A DNA stretch of 64,000 nucleotides from Arthrobacter sp. SLBN-83 (GCF_006715285.1 NZ_VFMX01000001.1:3224001-3288000), one strand, 5' to 3'. Shown: positions 50,975 through 60,143, counted from the stretch's first letter. The notes: generated by a model not told the origin, from the sequence alone. Made by a program: numbers and translations.

Positions 50975-51799
50975 ATGCCCGCTCCACCCATCAAGTCCCG
51001 GCTCGTCTCCATCGCGTGGTGTGTCCTCGTGCCCCTCGGCGTGCTCGCCGCCTACCTGGGACTTGGCCTTGCCGTAGTTTCCGTGGTCGGCGAGCCCGTC
51101 CTGGGTACGGCGGTGCTCGGAGGCCTGGTGGCGCTGCTCGTCGGCGCTGCCAGGCTCTTCCGGCCCCGGTGGTTCGCCAACGCGCCAACGGTCCGACCGA
51201 TGTCCGGAACACCGCGCTTTACCCGAACGGTGCTTGGGTGCCTGGCTCTGGCGTTCTTCGCCGGCCAGTCCCTGGCCCTGTGGCTCTATACCCTGGGCGG
51301 CTCGGCGGGATTCGATGAATCGACCCGAGCCAGGACAGACGCCGGTCCCGTCGTGGCCCTCCTGCTAGCACTGGTGGCAGCGCCGGTGGCCGAGGAGATG
51401 CTTTTCCGCGGCCTGCTCTACCCGCTGCTGCGGCGCAGGGTCGGCATCGTCGCGGCGGTGCTCGTCACCGCCGCGGGCTTCAGCCTGCTGCACGCCAACG
51501 TCGTCCAGTTTGCTGCCACGCTGCCCCTGGCGGTGCTGCTGGCGCTGGTCTACGAACGCGCCCGCGTCCTGTGGCCGTGCGTGCTGCTCCACCTGGCCTT
51601 CAACCTCGCGGCCGTCCTTGTCCCCGCCCAGCTGCTGGGCGCATTGGCGAACCCCGTCTCAGCGCTGCTGATGACCGCGGCGTTCCTCGCGTGCGCCCTG
51701 GCGGTGTACCGCATGGCGGCACCCGCGCCCGGGCCTGCACAAGACGACAGGGAAGCCGGCGGGGAAGAAGGCAGGGAAAGCGAGCCACAGGCCGCATAG
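50975..51799 (+). CDS. CPBP family intramembrane metalloprotease
   Basis: The product is 274 residues behind AAAGGAGG. Several transmembrane helices and the CPBP motifs PVAEEMLFRGLLYP (EExxxR), AGFSLLHANVVQF (H) and LLHLAFNLAA (HxxxN). The family cleaves or modifies small peptides, for example bacteriocin precursors or prenylated substrates. In an operon with the DHH gene; the substrate is unknown. Confidence 0.85.
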   Translation: MPAPPIKSRLVSIAWCVLVPLGVLAAYLGLGLAVVSVVGEPVLGTAVLGGLVALLVGAARLFRPRWFANAPTVRPMSGTPRFTRTVLGCLALAFFAGQSLALWLYTLGGSAGFDESTRARTDAGPVVALLLALVAAPVAEEMLFRGLLYPLLRRRVGIVAAVLVTAAGFSLLHANVVQFAATLPLAVLLALVYERARVLWPCVLLHLAFNLAAVLVPAQLLGALANPVSALLMTAAFLACALAVYRMAAPAPGPAQDDREAGGEEGRESEPQAA

Positions 51800-51832
51800 C
51801 GGCCGGGCTCAATGTGCAGGACTGACGCTGGT

Positions 51833-51881
51833 GCCCTCCGGGCGACCTTTCGGCCGTGGGCCGACGGTCGCTCCGGAGGGC
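51833..51881 (+). terminator. long stem-loop after protease gene
   Basis: GCCCTCCGG GCGACC pairs with GGTCGC T CCGGAGGGC; an inner TCGGCC GTG GGCCGA caps it. Only CCTGCTCTTG follows, so termination is likely but not of the U-tract type. Confidence 0.55.
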
Positions 51882-51890
51882 CTGCTCTTG

Positions 51891-51914
51891 GGTGACCGGG
51901 GTGATCCGGTCACC
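51891..51914 (+). promoter_or_regulatory. second hairpin in leader
   Basis: GGTGACCG / CGGTCACC 8-bp arms directly after the long stem-loop and before the next gene; possible leader structure. Confidence 0.4.
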
Positions 51915-51969
51915 GGGGGATTGGCTGAAGGATTTTCGTCAGCCAGACCTGAGAGGAGGTGGATCCACC

Positions 51970-52380
51970 ATGGCAGTCGTCAACAAGTGCGCGTATGACG
52001 CGCAAGGCCGGCTCGTGCGCCCCAGCGGCAGCGAAGTGCGCCGCGCGCGGTTCGCCAGCGACTTCGACACCGGTGAGAGGCCGACCTTCGATCGAGGGTC
52101 CATGCACTTCTTCACCATGAGCACCAGCGGCCGCACGGCGGAGCAGGCGCACGAACGCGCCCGCGAGATGCTTGCCCGCTTCTTCGAACGCGCCGAGTCC
52201 GTCGCTGGCTTCCGCAAGCTCGAGATGCGCCGGAGGCAGGGTGTGATGCCCTGCAACCGCAACGTCTCCATCACCTACGAGATCCTGTACGCCGTCGAGG
52301 ACGGCCACCGGGTCCGTGCCCACATACCCGAGTCCCCCAATGCGGGATACCGGCGAGGCCGCAGCGCGGCCGCCTTCTAG
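51970..52380 (+). CDS. hypothetical protein, paralogue of the protein at 11395-11859
   Basis: The product is 136 residues behind GAGAGGAGG. Shares RFFERAESVAGFRKL and ITYEILYAVED with the 11.4-kb protein and has a similar N-terminus (RPSGSEVRRARFASDFD). Very basic tail (GYRRGRSAAAF). Function unknown; a nucleic-acid-binding role is only suggested by charge. Confidence 0.65.
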   Translation: MAVVNKCAYDAQGRLVRPSGSEVRRARFASDFDTGERPTFDRGSMHFFTMSTSGRTAEQAHERAREMLARFFERAESVAGFRKLEMRRRQGVMPCNRNVSITYEILYAVEDGHRVRAHIPESPNAGYRRGRSAAAF

Positions 52381-52421
52381 GCGGCCGGCGCACCCAGGGC
52401 CTCGCACCAGCGTGAACGCGC

Positions 52422-52471
52422 AGAAAGGCCGGAGAGCTCCCTTCCCACGGGGATGCTTCTCCGGCCTTTCT
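52422..52471 (+). terminator. terminator
   Basis: AGAAAGGCCGGAGA / TCTCCGGCCTTTCT followed by GTTTTC. Confidence 0.8.
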
Positions 52472-52499
52472 GTTTTCACGTTCCTGTGACAACAACACC

Positions 52500-53300
52500 T
52501 GGTGACGGTTCCTGGCCCTAACACCGATGCCCACTATATCAGTGTCGATTCATCATGTGCAATGCAGTCGGCGTCCCATTCCGGCGACCATTCGAAGGTC
52601 TGTCTCGAATCACTCGGAATAACTCGGAAGCCCGGTCGACCAGGACGCGGGACCCATCGCGATCGCTCCCGTCAGGGCCGTCAGGGCCTGATGCTCCGCT
52701 GCACGGGAGGACGCAGCGCCGAGGTGTACCACGTGTCGTGGTACACCTCCCGATCCCAGTGCTGGCCTGCTCAAACGGCGGGTCAGGCGACCGCGGCCGA
52801 GGGAGTCTGTACCACGTGCCCGAGCGGACGTGGTACGCCGTATTGCCTTGGCAGATCAGCGTTTTCGGCGGGTGTACCACGAGTACCACCAGATTCCGAG
52901 CGTTTACATATGTGCGCGAAGGACGCCTCCGATCGGTCATCCAGCCAGTAAGAGCTCTTATCCCCATGCGCGTATATCTAGTCTTTATTTAGTGGTACAA
53001 GTGGTACAGGGGGTATATAAAGCCCGTCTGACCAGGGCAAACGCCTGTACCACGTGCAAATCTCCATGTGGTACACCCCGTTTGGAGAAGTCCTGAAATC
53101 CCCGACTGACCAGGGGAAACAGGTGTACCACGTCAAGTGGTACACCTTCCGATACCCATTGGGGGTATACCGGCTCGCTGCTGCAGCCGGATCCCAGCTC
53201 TGGAGGTTCCCGGCCGGCCGGTCGGAAGAACTCCCCGAACCCCGACCAGGGGGTCGGGCGGCTCACGCCGCCCGCGGGGGAGTGCTCGAGCACGAGAAGC
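52500..53300. other. gene-free GTGGTAC repeat region, candidate oriV
   Basis: No plausible CDS. It holds inverted repeats of GTACCAC/GTGGTAC: GAGGTGTACCACG with complement around TGT (52721-52749), GTACCACGT with 10-nt spacer (52809-52836), TGTACCAC with 13-nt spacer (53047-53075), and AGGTGTACCAC with 5-nt spacer (53121-53147). Direct pairs 9 bp apart lie at 52874-52890 and 52992-53007. An AT-rich segment (TATATCTAGTCTTTATTTAG, about 52972-52991) lies in the middle. It stands upstream of the replication genes, as origins do. Confidence 0.6.
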
Positions 53301-53337
53301 CAGCGGCTCCGTGGGGCATACGCCCCCGGAGCCGCTG
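53301..53337 (+). terminator. terminator before the replication operon
   Basis: CAGCGGCTCCG / CGGAGCCGCTG with inner GGGGC ATAC GCCCC, then TTTCTC; insulates the replication promoter from the repeat region. Confidence 0.75.
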
Positions 53338-53446
53338 TTTCTCATTCCAGACCGCACGCTCTCGTCGTGTCGCCGTGGCCTCCGGGTCTCGCGCGCGACC
53401 CCTCCGAGCCCCACCCGGGTACCACCCGGGACCTCTGTCGGACCAT

Positions 53447-53467
53447 GAGTCGACTATCAGTCGACTC
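53447..53467. promoter_or_regulatory. operator-like palindrome at the replication promoter
   Basis: GAGTCGACT ATC AGTCGACTC, 9-bp perfect arms. It shares GACT-ATCAGTC with the 16-bp operators but lacks CATAA. A CATAGAGT -10-like element follows 22 nt later. Confidence 0.55.
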
Positions 53468-53586
53468 GTTGCGAAAGACCATTCGGATGGCATAGAGTCG
53501 TGAGCACGTTCCTATTCGATTACGAGACCAATCGGCTTCCCACTCACTGCCGGCAGGTACTCGACGCGATCGAGAAAGACAGCAGC

Positions 53587-55428
53587 ATGACGACTCCTGA
53601 CGACCCAACGCCCGTCTTCGACGAGGACTTCGACACCCCCTCGACCAACCCTGTCGCCGACGCCTTCACCGAGGTCATGACGTACTTCGCCGACGGCGGC
53701 GACATCGCCCCGCAAAACGAAATAGTCACGCGCGCGACCGAGGTCTACCTCCAGCTGATCGACCCGTCGGACCCGCCCGCACCGCGCCTGCTCGAGAAGC
53801 AGCTGCTCGCGATCGTGAACGGCGTCTCCAAGGCCGAGAACAGCAAGACCAAGGTGGCTGCCGAGAAGCTGCCCCTGGCCCGGCACCTGACCTACTGGCA
53901 AGTGGCGCAAATCCTGTTGAGCCTGCACCACGTGATCCGCATCGCCCCCAGCGCCAAGGACACTGACCGCGAGTACGACCTGCTGGCGATGTACCAGGCC
54001 ACCGGTCCGGGCCGCGGCACGTACACCACCAGCGAGGACGACATCCGCACCACGGCACGCCGTTACAACACGCAGCTGACACTCAAGGAGTTCGCCGAGG
54101 TCCTGGCAGTACTCCGCGAGGACAGCCCGCGCCGGCACCAGTGCAGCCACAGAGACCTCATCGCCGTGAACAACGGCGTGTTCCACTACGGCCGCGAGGC
54201 CCGGGACATCCATGAGGGCGGCAAGGCCTTCCACTTCGAACCCAAGTCGCTCGTGCCCTTCGACCCGGCACTGGTGTTCCTGGCCAAGTGCCACATCGAC
54301 TACGTCGAAGACCCGGACAACCCGGTGATCGTCCACCCTGTCGACGGCTCGGTCTGGGACATCGAGTCCTGGATCCGCGAGCTCTCCGACGAGGAGGGTA
54401 TCCCCGAGCTGCTCTGGGAGGTCATCGGCGCGATCATTCGGCCGCACGTCAGTTGGGGCAAGACTGCCTGGTTCTATTCAGAACAGGGCAACAACGGCAA
54501 GGGCACGCTGTGCTCGCTCATGCGCAACCTGTGCGGGCCACGCTCGCACACCTCGATCCCGCTGAGCGACTTCGGCAAGGACTTCGCGCTCGAGCCGCTC
54601 GTGCGCGCCAACGCGATCATCGTCGACGAGAACGACGTGGGCACCTTCATCGACAAAGCGGCCAACCTGAAGGCGATCGTCACCAACGACGTCATCCAGA
54701 TCAACCGGAAGTACCGGATGCCGATCGCCTACCAGTTCTTCGGCTTCATGGTCCAGTGCCTCAACGAGTTCCCGCGCGTGAAGGACAAGTCCGAAAGCTT
54801 CTACCGCCGGCAGCTGTTCGTACCGTTCAACAAGAGCTTCACCGGCATGGAGCGCAAGTACATCAAGGACGACTACCTCCAGCGCCGCGAGGTCCTGGAG
54901 TACGCCCTCTGGTACGTGCTCAACCGCGCCGGCGCAGCCGACCCGGGCAACTACTACCAGCTCTCCGAGCCGGTGGCGACCAAGGTGGTCCTGGCCGAGT
55001 ACAAGGAGGCCAACGACCCCGTGCGCGCCTTCTGGGAAGAGTTCCGCGAGCGGCTGGTGTGGGACCTGGTGCCTTTCACCTTCACCTATGACCTCTACAA
55101 GGCCTGGTTCGCAGACGTCTCGCCCTCGGGGTCGCCGGTGAGCAACAAGCAGTTCATCACGGACCTGGTTGCGATCGTGCGGCCTGACCCGCTGTGGCAC
55201 TGCCCGGACAAGAACAAGAAGATCCGCCCCGGCCAGATGATGGCCACCCCCGAGACGACCATCGCCGAGTACGAGCTGAAGAAGTGGATGAACCCGCACT
55301 ACAGCGGCTCGGACCCGAAAAAGAAGTCGCAGCCGGTCCTTCAGGCCAACTACCGCGGCCTGCTCCGGCACACAGGTCCCGCCGCCCAGGTGGACGCCGA
55401 CGACGAGGACACCACAGGAGAGGACTGA
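53587..55428 (+). CDS. SF3 (D5/P4-type) replicative helicase
   Basis: An ATG behind GAAAGA is preferred to the GTG at 53500, which lies at the expected transcription start. 613 residues. The second half has the SF3 AAA+ motifs: FYSEQGNNGKGTLC (Walker A), ANAIIVDENDVG (Walker B), and FMVQCLNEFPRVKDKSESFYRRQLFVPF (motif C and arginine finger). The N-terminal 300 residues resemble D5_N but show no archaeo-eukaryotic primase motifs, so this looks like helicase without primase. First gene of the replication operon. Confidence 0.85.
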   Translation: MTTPDDPTPVFDEDFDTPSTNPVADAFTEVMTYFADGGDIAPQNEIVTRATEVYLQLIDPSDPPAPRLLEKQLLAIVNGVSKAENSKTKVAAEKLPLARHLTYWQVAQILLSLHHVIRIAPSAKDTDREYDLLAMYQATGPGRGTYTTSEDDIRTTARRYNTQLTLKEFAEVLAVLREDSPRRHQCSHRDLIAVNNGVFHYGREARDIHEGGKAFHFEPKSLVPFDPALVFLAKCHIDYVEDPDNPVIVHPVDGSVWDIESWIRELSDEEGIPELLWEVIGAIIRPHVSWGKTAWFYSEQGNNGKGTLCSLMRNLCGPRSHTSIPLSDFGKDFALEPLVRANAIIVDENDVGTFIDKAANLKAIVTNDVIQINRKYRMPIAYQFFGFMVQCLNEFPRVKDKSESFYRRQLFVPFNKSFTGMERKYIKDDYLQRREVLEYALWYVLNRAGAADPGNYYQLSEPVATKVVLAEYKEANDPVRAFWEEFRERLVWDLVPFTFTYDLYKAWFADVSPSGSPVSNKQFITDLVAIVRPDPLWHCPDKNKKIRPGQMMATPETTIAEYELKKWMNPHYSGSDPKKKSQPVLQANYRGLLRHTGPAAQVDADDEDTTGED

Positions 55429-55435
55429 TCCGACC

Positions 55436-55672
55436 ATGCCCACAATCGCCAGGGCCATCACCGAGCTCGCCCGGGCGGTGACCGACCTCGCCAAGCAACA
55501 AGGCAGGGCAAGCACCGCGCTGGCCGATGTCGCCCGCGAACAGCGGATCACCAACCTGATCGTCCGCTCGCAGATCAGTGCCGACCCGGAGGAGAAGCGG
55601 CGGCTCGTGGCTGAGGCCTCCAGCCGGATGGACGCCCCGCGCCGCCGCTCTCCACACAACCCGATCGACTGA
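55436..55672 (+). CDS. small hypothetical protein of replication operon
   Basis: The product is 78 residues, helical (AITELARAVTDLAKQQGRAS, LADVAREQRIT), 7 nt after the helicase. Heptad-like spacing suggests a coiled coil. Not recognised. Confidence 0.6.
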   Translation: MPTIARAITELARAVTDLAKQQGRASTALADVAREQRITNLIVRSQISADPEEKRRLVAEASSRMDAPRRRSPHNPID

Positions 55673-55694
55673 AGACAAGAACGGAAAACAGGAC

Positions 55695-55922
55695 ATGACG
55701 CAGCCGCACCCGAACGAACCGAACTGGAAAGACGGATGTGCAGGAGAGGGAGTCTCGCCCGGAAAGGAATGCGCCGACTGCACCGGCCAGCGTGAGCACT
55801 TCGGCTACTCCCTGGTGGGAGGTCGATGGGCCCGCGGTGCCCGGCCGGTCCCCGCGCCCGTCACAAGGAAGAAGCGCCGCCTAAGGCCATCCGCGGCAGC
55901 GCCCGGCACCCCGACCAGATAA
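55695..55922 (+). CDS. small Cys-containing hypothetical protein
   Basis: The product is 75 residues. The middle has DGCAGEGVSPGKECADCTGQREH, enough Cys for one zinc; the tail is very basic (RKKRRLRPS). Between helicase and polymerase. Not recognised. Confidence 0.55.
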   Translation: MTQPHPNEPNWKDGCAGEGVSPGKECADCTGQREHFGYSLVGGRWARGARPVPAPVTRKKRRLRPSAAAPGTPTR

Positions 55923-55970
55923 CTGCATACCCCGGCCGTGACGGCCGGTGACGACCGAAAGGCCAGACCC

Positions 55971-58900
55971 ATGACCACCCAGCGCACCCCCGTCACAGCT
56001 GAGACCGCGCTCTTCACGTTCTACGACATCGAATCGCTGTCGAACGTCTTCACGCTGTGCGCCTACACCCCGCGGCCGGGCCGCGCCGTCCACGACCTGG
56101 AGATCTTCTTCCTGGCCGACGACCCGGCGCTGGTCGCCTCCGTCGACCCCCAGGCCCTCTACGACACCGTGATCCGCTCCAACCCGGGGCTGCCCGCGGT
56201 CAGCGTCCAGCTTTGGAACCTCGGCAGCGAACGGGGCAGCCTCCGGCTCGCCGAACTGATGGGCCTCTCGAACGCCGACCAGGTGTGCAACCACTCCGAC
56301 CCAGGCGGGTACCCCGCGGCGCTGCGTCCGGTCTGCGACACAGACCCCGAATACGACCCGGCACTGCATCCGTTCCTTGCTGGCTACAACTCAATGAACT
56401 ATGACACGACCATGGTCGCGCTCTACCTCAACGAGGCGTTTCCGGCCCCGGGCAGCGGTCGGCCGTTTCAGCCGACCACGGCCCGTACTCTGCGCGACCA
56501 CAACGACCAGCTCTTCTCGTCCCAGCACATCGAGTACATGCCTGGCTACCTCGGCTGGGACGGGGCGGCTGCGAAGATCCGCCGCGCCATGCTTCACTCG
56601 GGCCGGCACCTGGACGTGGCCCGGCTGAACGAACTGCAGTCCAAGGTCAGCCTCAAGCGCCTGCTCGGGATGCTCGGCCGCCAGATCAAGGAATCCGAGA
56701 AGCTCAGCCATGACACGAGCATCGAGGCGGTAGAGGATCTCTATGAGCTGCTGGCCTACAACGTCTCGGACTGCCTTGGTCTGGCCCAGCTGTTCCGGCA
56801 CCCGGCGTACGCGAGCAACTTCGATCTCAAGGCCGCTCTGCTCACCCAGTTCACCGAAACGGTGTTCACCAAGAACGGTGCGGTGCGCAAGGACCGGCTG
56901 GCAGTCGACTCCTCATCGGCAAAGTTCGTGGGCCGCATCCTCGCACCCTACGCCTCACTGGATGACATCGAGGCGGTGTCCTTCGTATATCCGCACCCCG
57001 AGGTCGCTAAAGAACGCGGGATCGAGCCGGTCAACGTGCTCGACGAGTGCGTGCGCTTCTTCGAGGAGAACGTCGCGCCCGACCCGGCCACCCACTCCGA
57101 AGTGACTGCAGCCCAGCGCGAGGCCCACCGGCAATTCCTGCAAGTCGTGGCGTACTACCGCTCGATCGAGGGGCAGAACTTCAACGACTCCGAGGAGTAC
57201 CGCGACAAGTTCAGCCTTCCGGCCCGGTCTCTGCGCGATGTGCCCAAGACCCCGAACAACGTGCCGTATTTCCGGGCGGACGCCTCGCCGTCGTCCTGCT
57301 TCGCCACGTTCTCCACCGGCGGCATCCATGGGGCCGAAGCCGACCTGTCGGTGTTCAACGCCGAGAAGGTCGAGCACAACGATCAGACCATGATGCTCAT
57401 CCGGGCAGCGCAGGCCTTCCCGGACGCAAAGGACTTCGTAGCAGAGGCCAAGCGTCAGCACGCCATGCTCCGCCTGCCCGACGGCACCTTCGTCGACAAG
57501 CGGCTGGTCCTGCTGGGTTCGGACCCGGAGAAGGTCAAGTACCGCAAGCCGAAGAAGGACGACCCTGACCAGGCCGGGCAGCTCGCCCGCGCCCAGGCCC
57601 AGGTGCCTGACCCGGCGGACCTGTTGACCACCCAGCGGCCCGAGGCGGAGGCGCTGAACGTCGTCCTGCCCGACGGCGGTGTCCTGGAAGGCAAGGTGGT
57701 ACTCGCCAACAGCACGGCCACCAATGCCGCCTACCGCGATGAGCCGGCCAAGAAGAAGCCAGAGCTGTTCATCGCCAAGGAAGACGGCTCCGACAAGCTG
57801 CACCCGAAGTTCGCACGCACCTCGGCTGGCCTGGTGATCCACGAGGACTTCACCAGCTACTACCCGAACCTGCTGCGCAACATGCGGGCGTTCTGGAACC
57901 CCGAGCTGGGTGAGGACCGCTACGCGAAGATCTTCTTCGACAAGGAGCGCTACGGCCAGGAGATCAAGGGGCTGAAGAAGCAGCTGGCCCAGCTTCCGGG
58001 CGACAGCCCTGAAGCTGCGCGGCTGAAGGCTCAGATCGCCGGGCTCGGCGTGCTGCGCAACGGCACGAAGCTGATCCTCAACTCGGCCTCGGGCGCAGGC
58101 GACGCAAGTCACCGCACGCCGATCCGGATGAACAACCGCATCATCTCGATGCGCATCCTTGGCCAGCTGTTCAGCTGGCGGATCGGACAGGCCCAGACCC
58201 TGGCCGGGGCGCGGATCATCTCCACCAACACCGACGGCCTCTACTCGGTCGTCGGCGGCGAGAACGGATTCGACGAAGCGACCAACAACCGGGTGCTCGC
58301 CGAGCAGCAGGAGGCCATCGGCGTCGACATCGAGCCTGAGCTGATGTTCCTCATCAGCAAGGACTCGAACAACCGCCTGGAGCTGGAGGCCCCGGAGCCG
58401 GGGCGGTCCGTGGCAGACAGTCCGATCATCGCCGCCGGTGGCGGCACGCTGGCCTGCCACGCGGGCCCGACTCCGACGAAGTCGCTGGCCCACCCGGCCG
58501 TGATCGACTTCGCCCTGGCCCGCTACCTGCAGACGGTGGCGAGCAGGGGAGAGTCGGCGATCGCGGAGCCCTTCGACCTGATGCTAAGCCGGAAGGTGAT
58601 CGAGGAGGCGGTCCTGGAGGACGACCCGATCCGGTCGCTCCTGCTGTTCCAGAACGTCATCGCGGCCTCCCGCGGCTCGATCACCTACCCCTTCTCGGCT
58701 GCACCCATCGACCCCGCCGTGGGTGTGAAGTACAGCGAGCAGGGTCACGTGACCAACGTCCGCGACCCGCAGGTGCTGCAGATGGTCAACCGGGTGTTCA
58801 TCGTCCGCGAGGGCACTGAGAACGCCCGGAGCCTGCTCAACGCCGGTGCCTGGAAGGTCACCGCGGCCAGCCAGGCCAAGCGCCGCGAGGAGGACATCGG

Positions 58901-59195
58901 CCGGACCAAGCGCGACCCGGTCGCGCTGGAGGTGCTGCGCCATCACGGCTGGGCCCGCTCCCGCGCCGAGGCCAGCATGTCGGACGGGCTCGCCGTGCTC
59001 CCGGACGACCAGGACGTCGTGGTGCGGCGCATTAACGCCATCGACCCAACCTGGTCGATGGTCGTCGTCAACGACGACCTGCACCAGCTGCCGGCCGACC
59101 GGATCGAGCGGCTCATCGCCTCGCTGGACCTGGACACCTACGTCCGGATGCTCGAGGAGACGTTCACCAAGAACTGGATGAACGAGGCCGCCTGA
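55971..59195 (+). CDS. family B-like DNA polymerase
   Basis: The product is 1074 residues behind CGAAAGG. Exonuclease motifs: FTFYDIES (Exo I), LAGYNSMNYD (Exo II), YNVSDCLG (Exo III). Polymerase motifs: VIHEDFTSYYPNLLRNM (A), KLILNSASGAGDAS (B), and ISTNTDGLYSVV (C, with Thr-Asp). There is a long insertion between the Exo III and A motifs (about 300-600) and a charged insert after A. Motif B reads N-S-A-S-G rather than N-S-x-Y-G. It should replicate the element. A terminator follows. Confidence 0.85.
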   Translation: MTTQRTPVTAETALFTFYDIESLSNVFTLCAYTPRPGRAVHDLEIFFLADDPALVASVDPQALYDTVIRSNPGLPAVSVQLWNLGSERGSLRLAELMGLSNADQVCNHSDPGGYPAALRPVCDTDPEYDPALHPFLAGYNSMNYDTTMVALYLNEAFPAPGSGRPFQPTTARTLRDHNDQLFSSQHIEYMPGYLGWDGAAAKIRRAMLHSGRHLDVARLNELQSKVSLKRLLGMLGRQIKESEKLSHDTSIEAVEDLYELLAYNVSDCLGLAQLFRHPAYASNFDLKAALLTQFTETVFTKNGAVRKDRLAVDSSSAKFVGRILAPYASLDDIEAVSFVYPHPEVAKERGIEPVNVLDECVRFFEENVAPDPATHSEVTAAQREAHRQFLQVVAYYRSIEGQNFNDSEEYRDKFSLPARSLRDVPKTPNNVPYFRADASPSSCFATFSTGGIHGAEADLSVFNAEKVEHNDQTMMLIRAAQAFPDAKDFVAEAKRQHAMLRLPDGTFVDKRLVLLGSDPEKVKYRKPKKDDPDQAGQLARAQAQVPDPADLLTTQRPEAEALNVVLPDGGVLEGKVVLANSTATNAAYRDEPAKKKPELFIAKEDGSDKLHPKFARTSAGLVIHEDFTSYYPNLLRNMRAFWNPELGEDRYAKIFFDKERYGQEIKGLKKQLAQLPGDSPEAARLKAQIAGLGVLRNGTKLILNSASGAGDASHRTPIRMNNRIISMRILGQLFSWRIGQAQTLAGARIISTNTDGLYSVVGGENGFDEATNNRVLAEQQEAIGVDIEPELMFLISKDSNNRLELEAPEPGRSVADSPIIAAGGGTLACHAGPTPTKSLAHPAVIDFALARYLQTVASRGESAIAEPFDLMLSRKVIEEAVLEDDPIRSLLLFQNVIAASRGSITYPFSAAPIDPAVGVKYSEQGHVTNVRDPQVLQMVNRVFIVREGTENARSLLNAGAWKVTAASQAKRREEDIGRTKRDPVALEVLRHHGWARSRAEASMSDGLAVLPDDQDVVVRRINAIDPTWSMVVVNDDLHQLPADRIERLIASLDLDTYVRMLEETFTKNWMNEAA

Positions 59196-59215
59196 GCCGA
59201 TCGACCACAGCCCGC

Positions 59216-59247
59216 ACAAGGGGGCCGCGGACGCCGCGGCCCCTTGT
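59216..59247 (+). terminator. terminator after polymerase gene
   Basis: ACAAGGGGGCCGCGG / CCGCGGCCCCTTGT (one bulged G), loop ACG, then TCAACT. Confidence 0.75.
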
Positions 59248-59357
59248 TCAACTCTGTGCACCATTGCGAATGGTTCCGTACAGATCATTCACTTCGAGTC
59301 ATAATTGAGTACGAAAGGCAATTCAGGCTCGACACGACACGACCACGAGAGGCCATC
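59248..59357 (+). promoter_or_regulatory. promoter region of second replication operon
   Basis: A locally AT-rich stretch with GCGAATGG, TTCGAGTCATAATTGAGTAC; a -10-like CATAAT overlaps a partial GAGTCAT operator half-site. Confidence 0.45.
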
Positions 59358-59807
59358 ATGTCCCAGTCAACACTCCCTGTCCGCTCCACTGACCCGGAGA
59401 CCTCCTACGCCGCCGCCGTGAAGGCCGCGCTCGGCGCATCCCGCGTCCGTCCCATCGTGCTCGACATCGTCCGCGAGAAGGGCCCGCTCACCCACGACGA
59501 GCTCATCGCCGCTTACCACGACCGCGTCGTCACCAGCCTCGGCGAGGTGCCGCGCTCCTCGGACTCCGTCATCCGCACCCGGCTCAAGGAGCTCGCCCAC
59601 CAGGGCCTGGTGACCGTCGCCGACATCGACGGCTTCTCCAACTACGGCAATGCGGCCAAGCGCTGGGTCGTAGTCGACCCTGACGACCCGAGCTTCGTCT
59701 ACGACCCGGACGCCATCGCTGCCTACATCGACGACGAGGACATCGTCGGCTTCGGGCACTTCCTTGACGGCGACGCCTCCGACGCTGCCGGGACCGACGA
59801 GGACTGA
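59358..59807 (+). CDS. winged-helix DNA-binding protein
   Basis: The product is 149 residues. VRPIVLDIVREKGPLTHDELIAAYHDRV, then SDSVIRTRLKELAHQGLVTVADIDG is a winged-helix pattern; the C-terminus is very acidic (DDEDIVGFGHF, DAAGTDED). Similar small proteins occur in phage replication modules. It may regulate its own operon of five or six genes. Confidence 0.7.
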   Translation: MSQSTLPVRSTDPETSYAAAVKAALGASRVRPIVLDIVREKGPLTHDELIAAYHDRVVTSLGEVPRSSDSVIRTRLKELAHQGLVTVADIDGFSNYGNAAKRWVVVDPDDPSFVYDPDAIAAYIDDEDIVGFGHFLDGDASDAAGTDED

Positions 59808-59813
59808 GGCCCC

Positions 59814-60143
59814 ATGCCGAGGAAGAAGAACCAGCGGGAGAAGGCCGTCGAGCAGTACCTGCTCACGCAGTGCCGCCGGCACGGTCTGTTCTGCCTGAAG
59901 TTCGTGTCCCCGGCCCGCGGGGGCGTCCCCGACCGAATCGTCCTCACGCCCACCGGCACGGTCTTCGTCGAGGTCAAGCGACCCGGCGGAGACCTCGAGA
60001 AGCGCCAGCGCGTCATGCACGCCAAGATGCGCCGTTTCGGTGCCGAGATCCACGTCGTGGATGACGAGCAGGCCGTCGACGCCTTCATCACCCACGTGCT
60101 CGGTTACCGCCGGATCGAGAGCCAGCAGAAAGCAGCATCATGA
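59814..60143 (+). CDS. VRR-NUC nuclease
   Basis: The product is 109 residues. Core motifs of the virus-type replication-repair nuclease: QYLLTQCRRHGLFCLKFVSPARGGVPDRIVLTP followed by TVFVEVKRPGG, with Asp and E-x-K as the PD-(D/E)XK active site. Stand-alone VRR-NUC genes usually lie beside SNF2 helicases in phage replication clusters, as here. Expected to act on branched or Holliday-type DNA. Confidence 0.85.
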   Translation: MPRKKNQREKAVEQYLLTQCRRHGLFCLKFVSPARGGVPDRIVLTPTGTVFVEVKRPGGDLEKRQRVMHAKMRRFGAEIHVVDDEQAVDAFITHVLGYRRIESQQKAAS

